From Aphidius gifuensis (taxonomy: Eukaryota; Arthropoda; Insecta; Hymenoptera; Braconidae): a DNA stretch of 64,000 nt. Under the pieces are notes generated by a model that worked only from the letters and a program-made list of their open reading frames with translations, had not been told where the DNA came from and ran no database searches. The translations under genes and the position numbers were made by a program. The DNA lies in assembly GCF_014905175.1 (NCBI RefSeq), contig NC_057788.1, positions 12,159,446 through 12,223,445 of the forward strand, given 5' to 3'. Positions 32,640-44,237 of this stretch are shown one piece after another (the stretch's first letter is position 1; every line of letters begins with the position of its first letter).

Positions 32640-33119
32640 ATGGAAAAGAAAAATAAAAAAGCTTGTGCGGCTTACCGCCGGACATTACAGCATAAAGGAT
32701 GTGAATTCATATGTCGTATTGCTGGATGTTCCACCTCTAATATTTTTATATCTGGACATCCCAGGTCTTCCAAATTAAAAATTGTCATTGGATTAAAACG
32801 TAAAATAAATGTTAACCCTTTTTTTCTATCTTCACCTTTGACAAATAAATAATTAAACTTTCCAACCAATTTTTCAATGATTATTGTTGATACGTTATTA
32901 TATTGATCATAACCAGCTTCCCAAGATATCCCATGATAATTTTTTTCACAATTATTCACAGTTTTTTTATTCTCCTGTTATATGTGATTTTTCTGAAGGT
33001 AGTTTAAATATTTTTATAGTTGGTGAAGATCTTGAATTTATAGGTTGGATAACTAACTCTTTTACAACAAATAAACCTTGAGGTTCTTGAAATCCTTGAA
33101 AATCAATTAATGCTGACAT
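32640..33119 (-). pseudogene. Multicopy arthropod protein starting MSALIDFQGF (broken)
   Basis: From ATG at 33119 the minus strand reads MSALIDFQGFQEPQGLF, VVKELVIQPI, then a stop at about 32972 and a frame change, and continues as a WEAGYDQYNN, YLFVKGEDRKKGL, NLEDLGCPD series with a Cys/His-rich end. This pairing (MSALIDFQGF start, a KG-x-x-KK-x-L segment and a D-L-G-C-P segment) belongs to a repeated gene family seen in hymenopteran and hemipteran genomes. I do not know a function; it behaves like element cargo. It lies immediately outside the right Polinton arm. Confidence 0.6.
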
Positions 33120-33135
33120 TTTGTTTTAATATATA

Positions 33136-33230
33136 TCAACTCAACTCAACTCAACTCAACTCAACTCAACTCAACTCAACTCAACTCAACTCAACTCAAC
33201 TCAACTCAACTCAACTCAACTTAACTCAAC
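33136..33230 (+). repeat. (TCAAC)n microsatellite, 19 copies
   Basis: A pure run of the pentamer tcaac with one t-for-c change near the end. It follows the start codon of the MSALIDFQGF pseudogene by 17 bases. Confidence 0.97.
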
Positions 33231-33543
33231 TATATAGTGACCAGTTCTAAACTGATGATATTCCTTTTATACCTCTGAATAACCACTCCCCTCTTTTTTC
33301 TATCCCCTCCACTTCCTATTTACCCCTGCCATTTTTACTCCCTCTACAACTTATTTTACAAACATCAATAAATGATGAAATAATGGAATTATTCACAATA
33401 CTTCCTGTAATTTGTCTTGATGATGCAAGAGCTAAGGTTCCAACCTATAAAATGATTGGTCCTCAGTTCGAACCATCGTCAAGACAAATTTTTTTTTTCC
33501 AAATTCCATCAACATTGTTTTTATATAAAATAGAAAAAAATAT

Positions 33544-33642
33544 TCCTTCGAGCCGGATTCGAACCAGCGACCTCTGGATATCTCTCAAATTTTAATCAAA
33601 CCAATTACAGCCCATCGCTTCTACCAACTGAGCTATCGAAGG
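33544..33642 (-). tRNA. Intron-containing tRNA-Tyr (GTA), possibly a pseudogene
   Basis: Ends ccttcga and tcgaagg(a) pair across the acceptor. A box tagctcagttggtag, anticodon loop ctGTAat, an intron of about 25 bases after position 37 (as in nuclear tRNA-Tyr genes), and T arm gctggttcgaatccggc are all visible. Two deviations: an extra A in the D arm (gtagaagcg) and a weakened anticodon stem. These make function doubtful. tRNAscan with pseudogene scoring would decide. Confidence 0.8.
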
Positions 33643-33844
33643 CGATTTAGTTTTTCATTGAATAATATTTGAAGGAATATACTTTTACAGACAGGAAATA
33701 GCATAATCTCTTGTTTGTTTCAGAGGAAAGCGTGCTAAACTCTTATGCCAAAGGTCCGAGTTTAAATCCTGGTTGGGAAAAATATTTAAATTAATTAATT
33801 AGTTTGCGGGTCCCCTGGGGTGAGGCCTCGTGGATTCCGGGAAA

Positions 33845-33935
33845 TCACCCGCGAATCACAGCGGGGGTCGTGGGCCTCGCGGTGGGAAGGGGACACAGCG
33901 GGTGGGTTTCCCAGAACTCTCCTATATATACTACT
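33845..33935 (+). repeat. Terminal inverted repeat, Ulp1/Myb element copy 2
   Basis: cacccgcgaatcacagcgggg, then ctcgcgg, acacagcg, then tcccagaactctcc and tatatatacta. It mirrors 16424-16530 with small gaps. GC-rich, unlike its surroundings. Confidence 0.6.
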
Positions 33936-33950
33936 AAAATAAAAAACATA

Positions 33951-34718
33951 TACAATGCAGTGAATGAAATAAACATTTTTAAGGAAAATAATATTTATCC
34001 TTTAAGTATTCCGGAATGCAAAAAAAAATTGTTTGGAATTAACTTGGATACAACTTGCTTCGAATCATTAAAAGAAAATACGTGGATTAATGATGAGATA
34101 ATAGATATTTTATTTTTACTGTTGAAGCATCACGCAAAAGAAATGAAAGATATATAGGTGTCGACATTTCCTTTGTTTGTCGTAGAATCATTCCTTGATT
34201 CAAACAGTGGAATAAATTATCTAGAATGGACTAAAGCTAGTGAGTTGTGGAATCAACATGTCTGGTTATTACCACTAAACGGAAACAACCGGCATTATAC
34301 TCTACTCATAATAATTCTGTCATTGAAAATAATGATTTATATCGATTCCGCTTCTGGTGAAATTCTTCCACGATTTTTATCTGCAGTATGTTCATTCATG
34401 AATTGTGTTCCAAATACGACATATAGAAAATGTAAGAAAAAGCAAATCGAGTGGGCTCAATGGAAAGTTTATAATCGACCAGATATACCATATTAATATA
34501 TATTTTCTAAAAAATCAGGAAACTGTGGAGCACATGTCATGACTTGGAGATATATTTTATGTACTGGAATAATTTCCGATTTTTCAGAAATAAAAATGAA
34601 TAACGTGCGAAAAGATGTGGTGAATATCTTGTTCAACAGCTCTTCATCCGAAGAACAGGAGCAAATAAATACTAAGTTAATAGTCCACTCAAGCCACACA
34701 GTTGCGGTCGATTTTTGA
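33951..34718 (+). pseudogene. Ulp1/C48-type cysteine protease (broken)
   Basis: C48 peptidases cleave SUMO-like proteins; several DNA transposons carry one. Here: FESLKENTWINDEIIDILF (substrate-channel W-x-N-D-E-I motif), catalytic His in NNRHYTLL (34293-34295), Asp in IYIDSASGE, and catalytic Cys in KKSGNCGAHVMTW (34524-34526). The His-Asp-Cys order matches the family. Lesions: in-frame TAG at 34155-34157, TAA at 34494 and a frameshift just before the Cys motif. The end, S-S-H-T-V-A-V-D-F, is conserved in copy 1 at 15340-15374, which supports this as the real C-terminus. Length about 250 residues. Confidence 0.8.
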
Positions 34719-35049
34719 CAAAGTTAGGAAAAAAAATCACACTTATTAATTTGGGGGTGAGGAATTTGAGGGTGGTAATAGAAAGTAGTCACAAAATTTT
34801 TTTAAGAGATAAAAAAAAATAAAAAGGGTTGAAAATGGGTGTTTTTGGGAATATCGTGGAAAGTAAGGGATCTCGGGAAAAATAGTTCAAATGAAGGTTG
34901 TTTAGAAAAAAATTAGCTTTAATTTAGTTGTCGGGGGTTTTTCGCGTATTTCGAAGGGTTAAGCAGGAAATCGAAAATATTAATGAATCATAAGGAATCA
35001 GAAGAAAAAGAAACTTCTAAAAGACCACGTTACAACTCATCCGAAGATG

Positions 35050-35560
35050 ACTGTGATGACTAGGTATTTTATATTATAATTTTTTGTATTTTATGTAATT
35101 CTAATACCATTCAATTTTTTTTTATTTTGACTTTACTTAATATGATGCTGTACATCGTATTCGAAAAAAAATCGTTTTACTTTCTCTCTTTTTTTTGTTA
35201 TATTATTACTATTATTATTATTTAATGATGCATGCATAAAGAAAAAAACTGAAGCAGCTATTACATGTTATGTATACATGGATCGAAAAAAAAAATTGCA
35301 TTGGTTTCTTTTTATTATTATTATTATTATTATTATTTAATGGTGCATGCATCAAAGAAAAAAAAAATTGCTTCAGTTTTTTTGTATTACTATTATTTGA
35401 TGCATAAAAAAAAAAAACATCATTTTATAATTTTGTGAAAATGCTGCAATATACTGTTGATGGTATACTTTTTCCGCCATGAGCGATAGTTTTCCAACCA
35501 AAAAAAAAAAAACCTTGAAATTAAAAAAAAAAAAAATACATTTTTTTTTTTTTCTCAAAA
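35050..35560. other. A/T-rich spacer with ATT microsatellites
   Basis: Contains two att(n) tracts (about 35205-35222 and 35315-35337), each followed by taatg(a/g)tgcatgcat and gaaaaaaactg, so this is a small direct duplication of about 115 bases. No gene seen. Confidence 0.5.
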
Positions 35561-36760
35561 AGTACGCATCATAGATCAAAAGTTTTTTGAAAAGCACTAG
35601 ATCTTTCAGAAGAGCTACTGTTGAGCCTAATACAAAGTCTCTATGTGGATAATAACTTCAAATATGGTGGTCCGAAAAAAACGAAAAACGGTGCTAACAA
35701 TAACTCGTAAAAAAATCAAAATAGAGACTTCGTTTTAGGCTCAAAAAATGCGTCTTCAAAAACTCTATCGCCTGCAACATCATGAACTTTTTCCGCCATA
35801 ATTAAGAGTATTTGAAGCAAAAACAAAAAACCTTCAGTTGAAAATTTTTTATGAGAAAGTATCTATCACAGAAAAGATATTTTCCAGAAAGCACTAGACT
35901 TCTCGAAATAGCTTCTTTGATGACTAATACAAAGTCTCTATGTTGATAATATCTTCAAATATGGCGGCCTGAAAAAAACAAAAAATGGCGCTCTATTTTA
36001 TCTTGTGACAAAATTAAAAATAGTTATCTCTTGATTAGAATTGAAAGCTATCGACCGATGGCTGAAAAAAGTATGTGACTGACCTGTCAATTTCTTAGTC
36101 TGCATTAATTGCTTAGAAATTAACTGGTAAAACACACCGATTCCTTAGCCATTCGCCAGCAGTAATAACTTTCAATTAAGCCTAATACAATGTTTCTATA
36201 TCTTCAGTATCCTGAAAGTTATAGCATTTTCAATCAATTTTTTAACAATTTTGAAAAATAAGGTAATAAATAACTCAACGTAGAATTGGATTAAAAACTT
36301 CATAATATGCTCTAATTTTGCGTCTCAAAAAACTATCGCCCGCAGAGAGGGTTTTATCTTCTATCTTTAATAGTTTTCAAAAAAAAAAATGAAACTCCAA
36401 AATTTAAGAAAAATTAAAAAAAAAAAAACGGATATTGAATTTTTGTCTCAGGAACTATTGGAGATACAGAATAAACTCGTATTGTGAAAAATGAAGCTTT
36501 GTGAAGACTTTTATTTAAGCCTAGTTTAATGTCTCTATCTTTATTATCTCGAAAGTTGTAATGGTTTTTAACAAATTTAAAAAAATTAGATATTGAATAA
36601 CTCAAAATAGAATTGGAATAGAGACTCCGGAATAGGCTCATATTTTGCGCCTCAAGAAACTTTATTGCCCGCATTGTGGATTTTTTCTGCTATCTCCAAT
36701 ATTTTTTGAGAAAAAAAAACAATAAACATAAAAATTTATTTTTGAATAAATTTATTATTA
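35560..36760 (+). repeat. Four degenerate tandem units of about 300 bases
   Basis: The phrase cta(a)tacaa(a/t)gt(c/t)tctat recurs at about 35628, 35928, 36184 and 36522, each followed by a line containing aact(t/c)...ata(g/t)ag(a/c)(c/t)tc and ctcaa(g/a)aaact(t)tatcgcc(t/c)gca. Spacings are 300, 256 and 338 bases. Old, non-coding. A ttagccattcgccagcagtaat motif at about 36143 also appears in the 45.2-45.5 kb repeats. Confidence 0.65.
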
Positions 36761-37189
36761 ATAAACCATGAAATTATTCAAAAACTATAATTTTATTATA
36801 TCTGAAAAATTAGGATAACCATGGCCCTAGCCGAAGTCTTGAAAATTTTTAATTTTCAACGGGTAACGCGGGCCACACTTTATTTTTTGTCTTTTTGATG
36901 TATTTCAGTAAAAAATTTCTATAATTATCAACATCCTAATCCTTTTCCAAGAATAAGTCTAACATATTCAGAATTCAAGTATAACAGCAGAATTAAAACC
37001 AAGTACAATAGAAATAAACTAGAAAAAAGCTCAAAAGATAACAGTAAAATAATTAGATAACCAGTTAATAGACAAACCAAGTTAAAACCAAGTTTGAAAA
37101 CAGAAAGCCAGTTAGAACAAGATTAATAGAGAATAGTAAATTCAGTTTTTAACATAGTAGGTATATCTAAATGAAAAAAAATATACAGC
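36761..37189. other. Spacer before the Helitron fragment
   Basis: AT-rich; nothing recognisable apart from short gttaaaaccaagt repeats around 36990-37110. No gene seen. Confidence 0.4.
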
Positions 37190-38075
37190 TTGACGTCAAT
37201 ATGCAAATCTTTCAACAAAAAAAAAAGAAAACAGCAATTCGATGTAAAGAATCATGATTATGAATTTATATCAGATGATTCATATTCTTATAAGCAAAAA
37301 ACAAGAATGAGGAAGCAGCAAATAAACGTCAAAATTGATGATTCTCCATTTTCTATTGTAGATAAATCATCTGTAGTTTCTTCAACTCCAGAGAACACTA
37401 TAAAAAATAATATTATTTCGCAAAATCACCAAATTCAATTGATTAGACCTCATTTTTATAATGCCCAAATAGCTCATGATGTTAAGTTCAATGAAAGTAT
37501 ACAAACAAAAGCAGAATATTCTTTCCAACAACAAAAAAAGTCAAGGAAGCAACAATTCGACGTCAAAATGGATGATTCTTTATTTTTTGAAATAGATAAA
37601 ACACCTGAACTTCCTTCAGCTATAATGCCTATCATAACAAATGATATTATATTACAAAATCATCAGATTCGACTGTGTAGATCTCATTATCAGAATTGGC
37701 AAACAGATAATGATTTCGATGAATCAGTATTAGCAGAACGGTATCTCGGTTCGATGAATATACTATGCACTCACTGTACGGCAAAACATTTTGCATCAGA
37801 AAAGGTAATCAATAAGGGGAGTTCATTTAATGATTGTTGTAGACATGGTAAAGTTAAATTGGATCCCTTGCCTGATCCACCATCAGTTTCTAAAGAGTTA
37901 TGTTTCTACAATAAATGAGAATGTTGAAGCATGGACATATCCTTTATTTTATCCTTATAGTACCCCGGGCTGGCATGAAAGAATCAGAATGGAAAATAGT
38001 GTCCGAAGAGTCACGAGAAATGCATACATTAAATATCAAATGGCCATTCGTGATGATTGCAATACGATTATATGA
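37190..38075 (+). pseudogene. Helitron protein, N-terminal fragment
   Basis: An open frame of 242 codons with two internal repeats (KQQFDVK...D-D-S, about 110 residues apart) ends in the motif ERYLGSMNILCTHCTAKHF...SFNDCCRHGKVKL, the Cys/His signature at the start of animal Helitron Rep/helicase proteins. A second frame overlaps at its end with AWTYPLFYPYSTPGWH and RRVTRNAYIKYQMAIRDD, the region just before the Helitron Rep domain. Sequence between these motifs in intact Helitrons is missing, so this is an internally deleted relic. The HUH nuclease motif itself is not present. Same strand as the helicase fragment at 43085. Confidence 0.75.
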
Positions 38076-38664
38076 TTATTCTATATTAAAATAAATACAT
38101 TATCCTATATGAAAAAGAACAAGGTACTAATAGCTAACTTCATGTAACGCCGCTTTATTCGTCATTTCATTTGCTCACATTGGCTTACACACACATACAT
38201 CCAACACATATCGATTTATATCGATTCGATATTTTAAAGCCCTGACCCACGCGTCAATAAAATGTTTACTACTATAAAATACAGTACTATTTAATTTATT
38301 TATTTAATTATTTATTAATCAATATTCATAATATATATAAAAAGAATATATAATAAATCCTATATAGAATATTGTGGAATATTGAATTGAAAGTTCCATC
38401 TGTTGAGCGTTTCTATGTGTCGGTATAGTTACCGTTGGCTCTTCCTGTTGAGTAATTGTGCGCACGCAACTGTCGTTCTTTTTTTATTTCGCACTTGGGC
38501 ATTTTCAATTTCGGTCTTTTTTGGTGATCTTGGCGTGCAAACAGTCGCATTTTTATTATTTATGAAAAATTAATTTATAAAATTAATTCGGTGCAACATT
38601 ATCACTTATACAAAAATTAAATTATTACAATAGTTTACATATATTTTTAAAAAATATATTCACA

Positions 38665-40890
38665 ATGTCTGAAATTATATTTACATCAGACGAAGAAGTC
38701 AAAGCTTTCCAACCTGAGGAGAAACAAATGTAAGTCGATGTATTTTTAATCAAATATTTAATCAAATTAATTTCGATTTGAAATTGATTTATAATTGATA
38801 ATTTATAATTTCATTGATACCTATTATTGATATAATCATGACAGTCAAATCATTTAACATGTGGTTGAGGTTTTCGACCTAACCTCCATTTTTTTTTTCA
38901 TCTTAATTATTTATTGATTTAATTAATTGATTGTGTATTTTTCATATTTGTGTATTAGAAATACAAATTGTCGATCAACTCCCCACAATTTTATTATTGT
39001 TTAATTCAATTGTATTTAATTCAGGTCAATAATAAAGTGCTTTTGCCATGTGGCTGGTTAGACTTTTATCCATACACAGCTCAAGCATCATTTATTTAAC
39101 ATGACAAAAATTATAATTTTAGTTTTTATTAAATGAGATGTCATTACTATTATGATTATAATGTAAATTCAATGATTAATATTATTGTTCAACAAGATTT
39201 CTGACGTCTGAGTAAACTAACCTCATTTTAGTATAATCATGCATTCTATTTTTTTATTGATACAGTATATATATTTTTTTTTTCAGTGATTTAGTTGGCT
39301 AGGTAGAGTGTATTGAGGGCTTGAAAACTTTAAAGACCTCTTAAGGACATGTACTTAAATTCGTACTCCACAATGGATCCAAGTCAAGGATGAGAGTGTT
39401 AGTATGGGGCACTGCCCTCGCAACTCATTATGAAGAAAATATTAAATTAAACTCAGTAAGTTTTTTTTTTTTCCATCATGAATTTTATATTTGACATTTA
39501 ACTTGCTTTTTTTTTTAATTTATATATAGACATATTTAATTGCTCTTTTCAGATCGTAGGAATTACTGGAGGTTTATTAAAAACCGCCAATACCCACTTC
39601 AGACAACCTAACGATAAAACATCGATTTGAGAGTTTAATGTACAAGCACATAGTACTTTGACTATTCACGGACAATATGACACTTTTGATAACCGAGTTA
39701 TCGATGAATCGTACCAATCGATCCAACTAGATGATGTGATGCTTCATAATGGCAATATTGGTATGCTTGAAATTAATTTTTTTTGTCTATAATTTTTAAT
39801 AATTTGTTAAACTTAGTCACTTATTCTAATAATAATTATTTAATTTTATAGAAATTGAATGTTTTATAAAAAACGAATTTGTGACTGTCAAAACACCATC
39901 AACTACGTTTGGCCAGGGAGTTGTTGTGGATGGCCATGACATATCATCAAGTATGAACCCAACGCTTTGATATCTAAAGGTGTTCTCATTAAGTTGCGAG
40001 GTGTTATGTATAAACAAGGTAATACATAAATTATTCATTTATAATTAATATTCAGTAAATATATACCCATATTATGCCTGGTTTTTTTTTTTCTTGATGC
40101 AGTTGGTGGTTCCTTAAAAGTAATGAATATGGAGCATGTGAATATTGTCGACCAGACAAAAACGAGCCTAATCGAGTTAAGAAAGTCAATCCATTCGGTT
40201 TTATTAGTGCGTACGAAACGTAAAGACACTAACGATCATCCAGAAAGTCTTAAAAAAATTAATGCCACAGTACCACCAACACCAGAACTTCTTGCTAAAT
40301 TAAAGCAAGATAATATAATTAAAATTAAATTTATTAAACCATCATCTCGCACTATTCGTTCAGGAACACCAGCTGTTGACAAAATAGTAACACCAACTGA
40401 TGAACAAATAGTAACACCAGCTGATAAACAAATAGTAACACCAGCTGATGAAGAAGAAGAAACACCAGCACCAAAGTTAGTTCGTATATTCAAGCAAGAG
40501 AATATGAAGATAAAAATCCATCAATGAAGTGAACGTCGAGCAGCAATGTGTGACATTGCTGATTCCAGGCATTTCATCTGATAGTAATAGTCATGATGAT
40601 GATGGTGAAAAATCAACCCATGATAGTGATATTGAGGAGATTGATTTCTCAGATGATGAATCACACCTTGATAAGTCAAATTGTGATACTGTTGTTGAGA
40701 AGCACTAATAAATGCTGTAAGTAACAATTTTTTCTTAGCAACACTTGAGTATTTGTATTGAAGTTATAAATTTGTAATATAATTTTGTTTTTTCAGGTAT
40801 AGTCACCAGAAGCATTGTGATTGTTTGTGATGGTAAAGAGGAAGAATTTAAATCGTTACTATCTACCTATGTCATTATGAAATCCTAATT
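38665..40890 (+). pseudogene. Decayed multi-exon gene, OB-fold/RPA-like candidate
   Basis: Exon-like blocks with splice signals: MSEIIFTSDEEVKAF ending at a gtaagt (38729); a block after tttttttttcag (39286) with RVLVWGTALATHYEENIKLN; a block after ctcttttcag (39553) with IVGITGGLLKTAN; a block after ttttatag (39852) with IECFIKNEFVTVK and FGQGVVVDG; and a long block after gatgcag (40102) with Pro/Thr repeats (IVTPADE, three times) and an acidic tail. The W-G-T-x-L...I-K-L-N-S-I-V strand pattern resembles an RPA70-type OB fold. Stops (about 39301, 39628, 39968) and a frameshift near 40526 show decay. It sits between two Helitron fragments. Confidence 0.5.
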
Positions 40891-43084
40891 GATTTGACAA
40901 TGCCTAATATAAAAATTCTTTATTAAATTAGATGATTGTTATATATTTTATAAAAAATGATAATTTACTTTTCTTTTGTTTTTTATAAACTTTGCAAAAC
41001 TTTATAAGGTTTCGCAAGATATCAAGTTTAGAAAAACAAAAAAAATTGATTGTTATTTTATATGAATTATACAACAATCCTGATTGTCAACAATTTTTTG
41101 TTGATAATTATAATCACAATTGACCATCTAATTTGTTTGATGAAAAATTTTTAAATTAATGACTATCATAACAGTTAAAATTCAGTTTGTTACAGTTAGA
41201 GTTCTTAGATATATCTCTGATATTTTCATTTGCATCGATATATCTATTGATAAATTCATTTCTTGATATATTTAAAAATTTATAATTGTTGTGATTGTGA
41301 TAAAGTCATAGTTTATATATATTTGAGATAAATCTATACCACGATGTTTTTAATAAATTTATAATAATGACTATTATAACAGTTAAAATTGCCTGATTAC
41401 ATTGTTGGATATATTTTTAATATATTCATATGCATAATGTAATATATTGATAAATTCATTTTTCAATATAATTATAGAATTTTCAATTGTTGTCAATCAG
41501 TCATAGTTAATATACATTTTAGTTTAAATCATATGACGATATTTACTATAGTGATTATCGATAGAAAGGGGTTGATGTCAGGACTGCTATATATTTTCAT
41601 GAACAATACTTTATTAATTTAAGTTACTTTTTTTGTTTTTAACTTAAAACTACTTGTAAAGTTCTTGCTGGATTATTGTCATCCATTTTTTTAAATTCTA
41701 TTTAAATTCTATTTAAATTCTATTACTTCAAGCAGTTGAAATATTTAACCATAAGAATGTCAGAGTGATTTCATTTGTCTTTTTGATTATTTGTTCTGGC
41801 AAATAATTATAATAATGACATATTTTAGAAGCTACAACTGTTTTCCATGTGTTGGACTGTAGTCATTAATAACGATTTAATTATAATTATTCATCCTGCT
41901 CCACTAGCTATACAATCCATAATTTTTAAAACTTAATTATTTATCCGCAGCAGTTAATTGTCTGTCATATTTACATTTGGATAATTCACCATAAAGAGCG
42001 TAATGATTTTGTTGTTGGGTAAAATAGACACATTGACCGAAAACACAGCTGTCATTGTGTTACCAAAAAACCAACCAACGATGAGAAGGGTGATAAACCA
42101 TTAAGTTATTAAAAATACAATTTATTCAGGTAACTTGTTTAATTCTTAAATATAAAATAATAATTTTAATAATTTGCATTTGATTATGTTTTCAATAAAA
42201 CTTTTTTTATTGTTTCAGGTTTCAAGGACGTTTACTGCAAGATTACCAATTCTAACCTAAAAATTATCAACAACATACTCGAGTGTCATATTAATTGTTT
42301 TTTTTTTCTTCTTTTTAGTGTAAAAAAAAGTATAATAGCCAAAATTATTTTTGATATCAAACAGATACATATAAATTCAATAAGATAATAACAGATACGC
42401 AAATTACAAATCACTTTATCATACAGATTCAATAAATTTTTAAATTGTCATCATACATACGAAATAAACTAATAATAATTACAAGTAATTTCATCGAGTT
42501 TGTGTCAATCATTTGACTATTAAAATAAATTAATTGTTTATGTCAATATAAAAGAATATTTATATTTTGATAAATATTCGTATTGAGTTGGAATATAATA
42601 GTTGGTTAATAGGACCATTTGTCACAACCACCATCGTTGTGTTACACAGTAACTAACGACTAATAAATAATTTTGTTGTTCAAGATATCTATCGGATACA
42701 AACAAATTGCATCACATAATAACAGATACATAAATTCTAAACAACTGTATTATATATACACAGTAAATCTTCAAATATCGTCAGATATAATAAACTTAAA
42801 ACTTATGTTATTGCAAGTATACCAGTAAATTGATTACTTGTTTTTGTTAATCATAAAAAACAGGAATAATAAATAAAAATAAATAAAAATAAAAGTCCAT
42901 ATTTTCTTGCTTAATTTTAATAATTGAAAATTTATTTAATAAATAAACAAAAAAAAAAAAAAATTAAAAGTATTTATCAGTCTTTTCTCCTATTATTCGT
43001 TTCATTTAATATTATTTAAATATTTCAATATTTTAGCTTATTAACCGGACAGTATCACATATAAATTTTATTATCACTTTTTAA
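40891..43084. other. Non-coding AT-rich stretch
   Basis: No coding signal. A duplication is visible: 41160-41330 and 41365-41530 share aatgactat(c/t)ataacagttaaaatt, g(a/t)tatatctttaa-like lines and gataaattcattt(c/t)t(t/c)(g/a)ata. A tract tattattctaattt-like tataaattct(attt) triplication lies at 41695-41720. Confidence 0.5.
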
Positions 43085-44237
43085 ATGGGTAAACGTAAAA
43101 TCATACGGTCGTCAGAGGAAGAAGCAGAGCTTCAACGACTTACTAAACGAAGAAAAATTGCAGATAGAACCGCTACTCGCGAAGCAACTCGCAATGCTTT
43201 TGGATTACCAGTTCCGTTATTTGCAGACTCAACTTCTCACATAAAAATACAATCACAAGACGCACAGATTATGAAAGAGTATGATTTAATAATTTGGGAT
43301 GAAAGTCCAATGGCACCAAGATATTTTATGGAAGTGGGTAATAGAATTTTTAAATATTTGATGGATAACGATTTGCCATTCGGTGGCAAAGCAATGTTAG
43401 TTGGTGGTGATTTCAGGCAGTTACTTCCTGTCAAAATGAATGCTACTCGGACTGAGTTGGTAAATGAGATGGTGTTTTGAATGATAATAATAGCAATATA
43501 TTGGCTCCAAAACAATGTGTGGCTGAAAGAACTGAAGACATTGTAGAAGTAATTTTTGAAGAGCTACTTGATAATTAAAGATTTAATGATCTCACGAAAG
43601 TTGCTGTGTTGTCAGCACAAATTTGTTGATGTCGATGAAATAAATAGCCGAGTTGTAGAATTACTAGATAAAAGAACTGAAAAAATTTATACTAGAGTAG
43701 ATAGTACAGAAATTTGTGACAACGGAGATATCGAAGATGCTATACTACCAGAATATCTACAATCTCTGAATCCTCCAAATTTTCCACCTCATGAATTAAA
43801 ATTAAGAACTAACTGTGTTGTGATGCTTTTCCGTAATTTAAGTATTGCTGAAGGTTTGTGTAATGGAACGCGCTTGCAAATATTACAGTTAGCAAACAAT
43901 CATCTCCAGTGTAAAATTTTGACAGGAGACAAAGCGGGAGGTATAGTTTTTCTTCATCGTATAACTTTATATTGTGAGAACATTTATCCTTTCACTTTTA
44001 AGCGACGACAGTTTCCAATCAACTTAGCTTTCGCTATGACTATTAATAAAAGTCAAGGCCAAACTTTTGAAAGGATAGGTTTAGATCTTCGTAAGGATGT
44101 TTTTAGTCATGGACAACATTTTTTGGTACGTATCTTTTTCTCGAGTTCGATCTTGGCAATCATTACGAATTTTTTTGGGAGAACAACGTGAAAATGATTT
44201 TATTAAAAATTATGTTTACAAGGAATTATATTTGTGA
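43085..44237 (+). pseudogene. Helitron/PIF1-like helicase fragment
   Basis: A Lys/Arg-rich start (MGKRKIIRSSEEEAEL) is joined directly to helicase sequence from just before motif II: DLIIWDESPMAPRYF (Walker B, DE), GGDFRQLLPV (motif III), then after stops and a frameshift around 43480-43620, NFPPHELKLRTNCVVMLFRN, LCNGTRL, FAMTINKSQGQTF (motif V/VI region) and GLDLRKDVFSHGQ. The frame then shifts near 44125 and ends FIKNYVYKELYL with TGA at 44235-44237. Walker A is missing, so an internal deletion fused the N-terminus to the helicase C-half. This is a non-autonomous Helitron relic. The usual 3' CTRR end with hairpin was not found by eye. Confidence 0.8.

Larger units (their letters stand above)
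33845..35045 (+). mobile_element. Copy 2 of the Ulp1/Myb-type transposon (5' terminus to 3' UTR)
   Basis: Begins with a GC-rich terminal segment (33845-33935) that is the inverse of 16424-16530, followed by the protease gene and the 3' untranslated stretch shared with 15340-15640. Beyond the shared stretch, 34980-35060 reads ESEEKETSKRPRYNSSED and stops, possibly the end of another protein. The far terminus is missing. Together, copies 1 and 2 imply an element with a terminal repeat, protease, then Myb-like gene, then terminal repeat. Confidence 0.55.

Noticed and set aside
33136..33230. (TCAAC)n considered as telomeric repeat
   Set aside because: It is short, internal and not an insect-type TTAGG repeat; it fits an ordinary microsatellite.
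33731..33785. Possible tRNA-Lys-like or Ile-like fragment before the Ulp1 element
   Set aside because: Only the 3' half looks tRNA-like and stems do not pair.
38665..40890. Considered as a functional host gene
   Set aside because: Stops within several exon-like blocks and a frameshift in the last long block make a working product unlikely.
43085..43480. Considered as an intact PIF1 helicase
   Set aside because: Walker A is missing and the frame breaks repeatedly; the N-terminus is fused to the middle of the helicase.
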